Source: Mesodorylaimus sp. YZB2_4
Lineage: Eukaryota > Nematoda > Enoplea > Dorylaimida > Dorylaimidae
Direction: 5' to 3'
DNA length: 64,000 nucleotides
NCBI GenBank assembly: GCA_030248295.1
Contig: JASANH010000715.1
Coordinates: forward strand, 1 to 64,000
Notes under the pieces: model-generated
What the model saw: only the letters and a program-made list of their open reading frames with translations
What the model was told of the DNA's origin: nothing
The model's database searches: none
Program-made: the position numbers and the translations under genes
Shown here: positions 57,340-64,000 of the stretch, piece after piece
How the letters are laid out: every line of letters begins with the position of its first letter
Position numbering within the stretch: the first letter of the stretch is position 1

Positions 57340-57800
57340 ACTGACATAGATGTATGGAGAGATCGATTATCGATCAATCGATCACAATAATCGATTATTG
57401 ATCAGTCAGCGAGCAGCACTGATCGCGATCAATAATCAATCAGTGGTCGGAGAGCGATCACTCACTGACCACTGACCGCATCGATCAGCGATAAGTAACA
57501 ATCGATAAGTTGGTGATCGCTGATAGGTCAGCGATTAGTGGTCATTGGTAAGTACGTGATCGCTAATCGATGAGCTATGATCGACCACAAACTTACTGAA
57601 CGCTGAAAAATGATCACAAAATGACCAGGGTTCGACAACACTTCAGGCACCGATATCCTATTGATCAGTCGTTGATCAGCCTTATCGACTGATTGATTTC
57701 ATCGATATGTCCCGCCTAATTTTACTTTCAACTTCACTGGCTCATCGATCGCATTGATCGATTGATCGATCAAGACAATCTTTTACAGTTATTTACTGCT
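57340..57800. repeat. ATCGATC/GATCA-rich block
   Basis: Dense GATCGATTATCGATCAATCG, TGATCAGTCGTTGATCAG, GATCGATTGATCGATCAAGA and similar words; irregular spacing. Confidence 0.65.
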
Positions 57801-58839
57801 GTTATCTCGTATATTGGTATTATCGATTGACTGTTCTGATCTCACCCATTGCTGTAGCGATGTAATCGACAAGAAAAGTTTTTGTGGCCGCATATCAATC
57901 CAAAATTTTAAATTCCCGCGCTTTGTCATAGAAAGCATGTAGCCTGCTCATATGTGCTAACCGGTTTGGCCGGTTTGTTTCCATAAAATTCTTGATGAAT
58001 CATTCAAGAAAACGCATAAATCATTCAGAAAAGCATAATTTCTGTTCTGCTTTTCGCTTGTAATCTGCAAAAATTTCGAGGAATTACTTCGTTTCTTAAT
58101 AGAAGTGAATTCAGTTTGTTGGAATCAGGCAAATCCGCAAAAACCAATTTCCGACGATTTAAAGGTAAGAAAAATTTTTGATTTTTATTGCTCGTAATTT
58201 TGGAAAACCATACACGTAAAAATGACAGCCTCTTATCACTGCTTTCATGAATCACTTGAGATTCACAAATAGATTTATCCCCACTTTCATCCATCTGCAC
58301 TTGTTTTTAACACCTTGTTCGATTTAGTTTTCTAAAATGTGAGACTTGGTGAAGTTTTTCTCAAAAATGGACTGAAGTTAGAGTCTAAATATAAGTTTTC
58401 ATTGACTTGATTTCTTTCTCGACTAGTCTATTTTTGTCTTGATTTTGTTCTTCCATTAAGAAGTGCTGACTTTTTTCGAAGCTTCGATTTTCTGCTATTT
58501 TAAGTAGATTTTCGAAGCAATTTTTCGACTCATTTGTTGTTCTATCGATTTTTACTTTGTCATTGTCAAGTGGCGCTATGGTTTTTCAATTTCTATTGAG
58601 ACTTTGTATTGCTTTCGCGGCTACTTCTCTCCGGCGGGCGTGCTAAGCTGGATTTTGTTTGTGAGTCACGCTATGTTAGAAGAAAAGTCATGGAAAAATG
58701 TAGAAAGTCATCAACTTGGACTCTTAGACATGTTTTTCTTGTGGCTGTGTTAGTGTTCATAATGCGCGTGCGTGGTTGGATAGGCAACAGAGCTGGGGGT
58801 GGATGGACTTATCAAAGAGAGGCTCACGGTCAGTGATTT

Positions 58840-59065
58840 TCTGGACAGGACACTGACTTCCTCGGACGATGGCGGATGGACTTTAGCTTGTCAGCGTTTT
58901 ACCACTGAGACTTCCTGTCTGGCGGTCTCTCCACTGGAAGCAGCTCTAGGGTACCGGGTCAGTCATCCACGGCCTGGCGTACAACGTCAGTGAGGGTTTA
59001 TATCTCGCAAACCGACCTCAATCACCGGGTATCGAACCCGGGATGAGTCAAGCCACTCTGTGCAG
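58840..59065 (-). repeat. SINE-like repeat family 2, copy d (minus)
   Basis: It shares GATGGCGGATGGACT and AACGTCAGTGAGGGTTTATA with 46660-47075, plus the inverted B box GTATCGAACCCGGGATGAG. Confidence 0.65.
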
Positions 59066-59089
59066 AGTCTGCAATACGTCTGGGGGAAT

Positions 59090-59195
59090 AGCTGAGAGTT
59101 TTTGCGCAACTCCAAAACCCAGGGCAGCCCACAAAATCTTTTAACTGTCGGTCATGGCTGAAACATCATCCTGACGGGTGCTGACACCATGCCTA
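59090..59195 (+). repeat. R3 repeat copy 6 (partial)
   Basis: TTTTTGCGCAACTCCAAAAC, GTCATGGCTGAAACATCATC and CTGACGGGTGCTGACACC match the left two thirds of R3. Confidence 0.55.
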
Positions 59196-60639
59196 CCTAG
59201 TTTCATTCATGCATTTTTTGGCACAGTTTGTGTCGTGGCAGCTTACACATTTCCTTATTATCAAGTTTCATCTAATCCATGGTTTCCAGATTTCACATCG
59301 GCTTATCAAAGCTTATCAGCTGTTTTATCAATGAAAATTTGTTATCTGCGGTTATCGATTGATCTCAATCAACTGTTATCATCTGTCATATCAGTGATTT
59401 GACCAGATCTTCATGATCCTCTTGCGATTGATTAGACCCTCATCAGTGAAAAGTATCAGCTCTATCTTTTGTCAGTCTGAAACAAAAATATAACTTTTTT
59501 AAATAAAAAATGAGGAAAAACTTTGTAAAAGTGATCTCAAGCTGACGAGACAAATTGCATTGGCCGGAGTAAAGTGACTAGAAAAACTTTTTGCGCGAAC
59601 GCTAGCCGCCATCGTTAGCTAGTCGCAATCCTTCACTTAAAATCAAGTTTTTCTAAGTTTTTTCCTAGCATATAGTAAAAAAACCAAAAATCAACATCTT
59701 GGCATAATCAAAAAAGGAATTGTAATTCATTATTAATAGTAATTTTATAAAGAAAAGTAACTGAATTAGTTCTAATTCAATTCTCAGCTAAAATACGTGA
59801 CACGATTCATTGTACACTTCACTCTCCTCCTCCTTGTCGTAAAATGTGCGAATAGATTACGAAAAATTCAATACGGTTGCTAAGCCCGACTTGAATGCCA
59901 CAATCACTTTACGTTCGGCTTGTCCTCTAAGCAAAGCATCAGGCGTAGACTCTGGCGCAGTGCTAGCTACGTGTAAGTAGATGTGAGAGGGTTAAAAATG
60001 CAGACTCGATAACGTAGTTTTTTTGATTTTGTTAGCGACAAGATTAGTCTTTTTTTCACCAATTTAAAATGATGAAGGCGTTGGAAAAAGGCGAATTTCT
60101 GTGCCTTTCCTTTTTTGGACAATATCGTGAGGAAGCTTGCTATGTCAGCTGAGTAAATGATGCAGGATTTTCACAGGGGTTTTTGCAAGCCCGGGTCTAA
60201 TGGTGTTGGCGTATGGGGGGGGGGGGAACTAAGATTAACGCCCCGGACGTAGAACCATGGCCTAATAGGGAATCGATAGCGTCAACGGCGTCTTCTCGTG
60301 AGCTCTTCTTGACGGTTAGCTGCTTGGTTGCTTGTGGCGGAATGTGGCGGGCGAGGCTTAGGTTTGAAGGCTTTCTTTAAGCAAACCTCGACTGGGTTGG
60401 GTTTGTCGAGTAGAAGGGAGGATGTGGTTGGAATCTAGATAATTTGCTTTCTAATCTTGAAATTGAATCTTATTTTTGTGTTGGTTTTACACGATTGAGG
60501 GATGTGGAAGAAGATATTATCTAATGGGTTTCTCGTTTACATAATATTAGTGGAGTGCTTGATGAGATTTAGGCTGGTTGCTCGATTGCGTTCATTTGGC
60601 GGGTGTGTGGGATTTGGATGAAGGTGGGGCAGCATGATC

Positions 60640-60960
60640 AGTTTTTTAGCGGGTTGGGTCGACTGTTTTATCAGTGCGTATTGACGACTGATCAGTACTG
60701 ATCAGTGATTTCCGATCCCTATTGTCGCATGTGTGCAAGTCAGGGTTTTGGGCACAGTGCTTATCAGTGCTGTGCATTGTCACATCTGTGCAGTTTGGGT
60801 TCTTGCATTATTATCTGTTCTGGCAGTGGCAGCTGATCAGATTGATCTGTATTGCACCAGTTGTAACTAATCATCGCTGATCGGTATTGGTTGTGGGCTG
60901 ATTAGCATCGATCGATATTGCATTGTGATCATTGTGATCAGTGACTGATGACTCATGCTT
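60640..60960. repeat. CTGATCAGT-rich block
   Basis: ACGACTGATCAGTACTGATC, GCTGATCAGATTGATC, GCTGATTAGCATCGATCGAT and related words. Confidence 0.5.
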
Positions 60961-62867
60961 CTTTTCCCGCTCGTAAGCACAGGTCTGTGCGAGTTATGGG
61001 TGGAACTTGTTCGTGCTTGGTATGCCTAGCATGAAGTACCCTGGGAGGTTTGCATTCGGCCATGTGTAGCAGATGGATGGCCAAGTGTGCCATTTTACGC
61101 AACATATGGCGGTAATGAGTATTCTTGGTGTGTGGAATAAAAGGAAGGAGTAGGGGGTTATGTTAGGGATTCGACCTTGGATGGGATGGGCAATATTTAT
61201 TGAGCCCAATTGGTCGGGTGGTTGCGTATTGAATTGGATGTGGTTTACGAGCAGGGCAGGCTGGTTGTCGTGTGGTGTGGGTCATATTTCGATTTTGTGC
61301 TTTATGAGTTTGAGCATATGTTCTCGGGACGTGGAGGTTTTTTGGTGGGCTTGCTGTGTTTGATTGATTGAGGCGGATGGTGGCGGCCTGTTGGAAAGGG
61401 ATCGGCTCGTATCCGTTTGCTGGGAGGATAGACGAGGGTCGTAGTTTCTGAAAGTTTACGCCAAGCTTTGTTGTATGCTGTGCCAAGAAATGGAATGAGT
61501 CACAAGTTTAGAGTGGATAGAGGGAGGGAAGGGGTGAGGAATTATGGATTGCACGGGTCACAGGACCAATTTGGGCGAATGAACTTGTCGAAATGGGAGT
61601 GGCGATTGAGTGCAATTCGAGATGGAGTTAGTTTACGACACTCGTTGGCCGCCTGGCCCTCAAGTCGACATTGTCCGTTTCTTGGTCTCGCCATATCCGG
61701 AGTCGCGCAGTTGGTAGGAGAGGGATTGTGGTGGGCGGGTTTTTGTTTGCCCAAGCAAGGAAAGAGCGAAACACGTCCTTGCGCCATGGCCTATTGTGGA
61801 AACGCTTATTGTTGAATGGTCTAGTGAGGGGGGGGGGGGTGAGTGTTGGACGTATACTCGTCATCACTGTCGTCGTAACTGCTGGGTAACAACAACAATT
61901 TGATGGCGGTTGGGGGGCGGAAGGGTTGGATTTTGGATTAGGTTCGAGGCGTGTGAGTAGACAGCTGCTACCTAAAGCTACAACGATATGTATAATGTAA
62001 CGGAAATTATGACGAGTAGAAAAGGTTTTTAGGAATTTTTACCAACTCTATGAACTTTCTTTTGACGTTTACTCGACGTGTTTATTTTACGTGAAGATTT
62101 CTTGAAGGCCATGTGTGTGTTGGGGAAGGATCGGAGGATTCATCTTGAACCTAGCTAGCAAGAAGACTATGCCAGTGTGGCCATGATGGCGAGCAGCAGG
62201 TCGCTGGCTTAATGATCAGAATCCGTTGGGAATATTGGAGTGATTGAAACTATTTTTAGTTTAATTCAAAACGAACGAAGAAGGAGAAAAGTTTGATTGA
62301 GAAAATATTGGAATAGGTGGAGTTCTTTTTTGGATGTTCTTTAGTCGGTTGACAGGTTGGAGTTGAAGAGGGATTTGTTCCGTTCGTCACTTGAACAAGA
62401 GACTAGTTTCGATTGTTGACTTTGTCGGGTTGAAAAGTTGAAAGTTGGTTAATTGGCGGAGGAAGGTGGCATATTTTCGAGTGGAAAATTGGAGTTCGAG
62501 CTTGGAGATTTGTGTTTTTGTGTTGATAAACTGAACTAAACTAGGGAAAAAATTGGATCAGATTTAGATTTAGGACTTGTGATTGGCAAGCTAGACTGCG
62601 TTGAATTGGATTTTTTGGGATTACGAGTGAAAAAGATAGTCTGATTTGATCAATTTTGGAAAATCTGGATTCAGACACTTCGAATTTATGGTTAGGAAAG
62701 AAATTGATCTTTGAAATCTGGATTTTTTTGAACCTATTCACGAACGAATCGTAATTTTTTGGATCATTTGTGAAGAAAGGTCTTATTTGATGATTTTGGG
62801 AATTTATTTTCAATAAAGAAGCTATTTGATCGACAATTTTTGGAATTGTATTGAATCAATTGATAAT

Positions 62868-63368
62868 ATGTCGAAATTAGTGAATCGTATTTTCAAGAAG
62901 AAGAAATCATGCAAGACATTGGAAGATGTTGAAGAGAATGGTTCGGCGGGTAAGAAGGACCATGAGAGGAATGGGACGATGGCTCGTAGTAAGACTACGC
63001 AATTGGTGAATGGTCGATCTGAAGTGGATGGTACGACTCGTAAGTCGAAGGGGATTGGTGAATGTATGAGTCCGGTGGAGATCCCGGTTGAAGAGCAGTT
63101 GCAGATGATAGCCGAGGAACCGCCACACGTGGCTCGATCGACGCCGAAAGGATTGGTGGTTGATACGACGAGGTGGAAGGAAGAGCATGATATGAAGGAT
63201 TGCATATACGAGAGGGCAGTTTATGAGAAAATGATCGATAATTCATTGAAAACGTGCGAGTTGCTGCAAACGCATTTGGATTCGTATATAACGGTGGTCA
63301 GGCAAACGCCCAGTCGTGAAACGACGCCTTTGAAAACGGGAATGGAGGATAAAGGGAAGGAAAAGTGA
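62868..63368 (+). CDS. Hypothetical basic protein, 166 aa, possibly a first exon
   Basis: ATG at 62868, TGA at 63366-63368. The N-terminus MSKLVNRIFKKKKSCKTLED is strongly basic; the middle is polar and Lys/Glu/Thr-rich, with no signal peptide or membrane helix. A segment near residue 110-145 (KEEHDMKDCIYERAVYEKMI, then TCELLQTHLD) could be helical. The end GGGAAGGAAAA|GTGAGG matches a splice donor, so the stop may be intronic and the protein may continue in exons beyond what can be assigned here. No family is recognised. Support is the length and clean codon pattern only. Confidence 0.45.
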   Translation: MSKLVNRIFKKKKSCKTLEDVEENGSAGKKDHERNGTMARSKTTQLVNGRSEVDGTTRKSKGIGECMSPVEIPVEEQLQMIAEEPPHVARSTPKGLVVDTTRWKEEHDMKDCIYERAVYEKMIDNSLKTCELLQTHLDSYITVVRQTPSRETTPLKTGMEDKGKEK

Positions 63369-64000
63369 GGAGTTATGGGGGGGGGGAATTAGTTGATCTG
63401 CCTAATTATTCTGTCCAGGTGGAATAGTAGTGAAGTATGTAGATTTGGTTTTCTCACTGTGTGTGACATTCCCACTATTATCAACTTATTGTAGAAGACA
63501 GGTTCTAACCTAGGTTTATTATACAGCACGGGTTGCTGCTGCTTTATGAAAATTTTTGGAAATGTTGATGGCTTTTTTGGAAAGTTCATTTGGTTTGTAT
63601 GATGTCATGTTTTATTCGTGCGTATGTACTAGTCTGAGTGGTAAACAAGTTTTGTAGTGGGGACTGGTGATGAGATTCTTTTGTGGGGAAACTTGTTTGA
63701 TGTAATATGAAGGTTGGTTGATGGGCGTGACAAGTGGAGAGGGGCAGGTTAGTGTTTAGGTGTTTTAAGTGCTGTGTGGCTGAAGGAAGTGGTCAGGACA
63801 AGTGGGGGTGAGGCGGTGTGAAGTATTGTGCAATACAGCAGAGTGTAGATTAATGAATCTGCTGGCTATGTGCTGCAGTGTAAAGGACTTTCGCGGCTGT
63901 GTGGAACCACTTGGAGCTTCTGTCCATGTGGTTTCCATGACGTGAGCCTGTCACAATTTCATAGGAACAACCTGGAACACATGGAGTTCTGATCTCCACC
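63369..64000. other. Right edge, no feature seen
   Basis: G-rich sequence, possibly an intron of the preceding gene; no exon or repeat could be assigned. Confidence 0.4.

Larger units (their letters stand above)
57025..62867. other. Long intergenic region, repeats only
   Basis: No supported gene on either strand over about 5.8 kb. It holds ATCGATC-rich blocks, a SINE family 2 copy, an R3 piece and G-run homopolymers. Open frames here (for example 61160-61890) lack domains and mirror each other on both strands. Confidence 0.5.

Noticed and set aside
58025-58300. 91-codon minus-strand frame
   Set aside because: AT-rich, without domain or splice evidence, in a region with no other gene signal.
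61160-61890. Overlapping frames of 70-115 codons on both strands
   Set aside because: No domain, no codon pattern, and equal openness on both strands, as expected from biased composition.

Overview
The window is animal genomic DNA, most likely from an invertebrate. It holds interrupted genes with GT-AG introns from 49 bp to several kb, a full 15-exon KDM6/UTX histone demethylase gene, BEL/Pao LTR retrotransposon remains, tRNA-derived SINE-like repeats and many foldback or MITE-like elements. Short U-rich acceptors (TTTTTAG, TTTCAG) and the gene mix (UTX, BPI/LBP, secreted lectin-like array) would fit a nematode, but this is inference. Nothing bacterial is present.

Layout. 1-1.5 kb: the 3' end of a BEL/Pao element (integrase, probable LTR start). 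2.8-19.5 kb (+): KDM6/UTX, with introns full of foldback elements, tRNA-like pieces, SINEs and minisatellites. 20.6-37.7 kb (+): four intact tandem genes (A-D) for small secreted proteins made of a signal peptide, a diverged C-type-lectin-like domain and a PAN/apple domain. Each has the same four-exon layout, and each signal-peptide exon lies 105-140 bp downstream of a shared palindromic promoter motif (GCAACAGTTGC). 39.2-39.4 kb (+): an orphan promoter plus exon 1 (E). 39.94-52.47 kb: two inverted arms of about 2.05 kb, each carrying a multipass-membrane ORF, around an 8.4 kb loop. The loop holds a degraded lectin pseudogene (F, -), a lectin gene without exon 1 (G, -) and a decayed BEL/Pao gag-pol piece (-). 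52.8-54.0 kb (+): a type I membrane protein with a VWA-like ectodomain. 54.3-57.0 kb (-): a BPI/LBP-family gene with a TATA box, convergent with the VWA gene. 57-62.8 kb: no supported gene, several ATCGATC-rich blocks. 62.9-63.4 kb (+): an unrecognised basic ORF that may be a first exon.

Most interesting reading: F and G are the only array members on the minus strand, and both lie between the 2 kb inverted arms. Flipping the arm-bounded loop would put every copy on the plus strand and place the exon-1-less G body downstream of the body-less E exon 1, in compatible splice phase. This points to an inversion (fixed, polymorphic or an assembly choice) that split one gene in two. The KDM6 demethylase is the only well-established gene. 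The lectin/PAN genes look like secreted, N-glycosylated recognition proteins, and with the BPI/LBP gene they suggest a surface or innate-immunity neighbourhood, which is inference.
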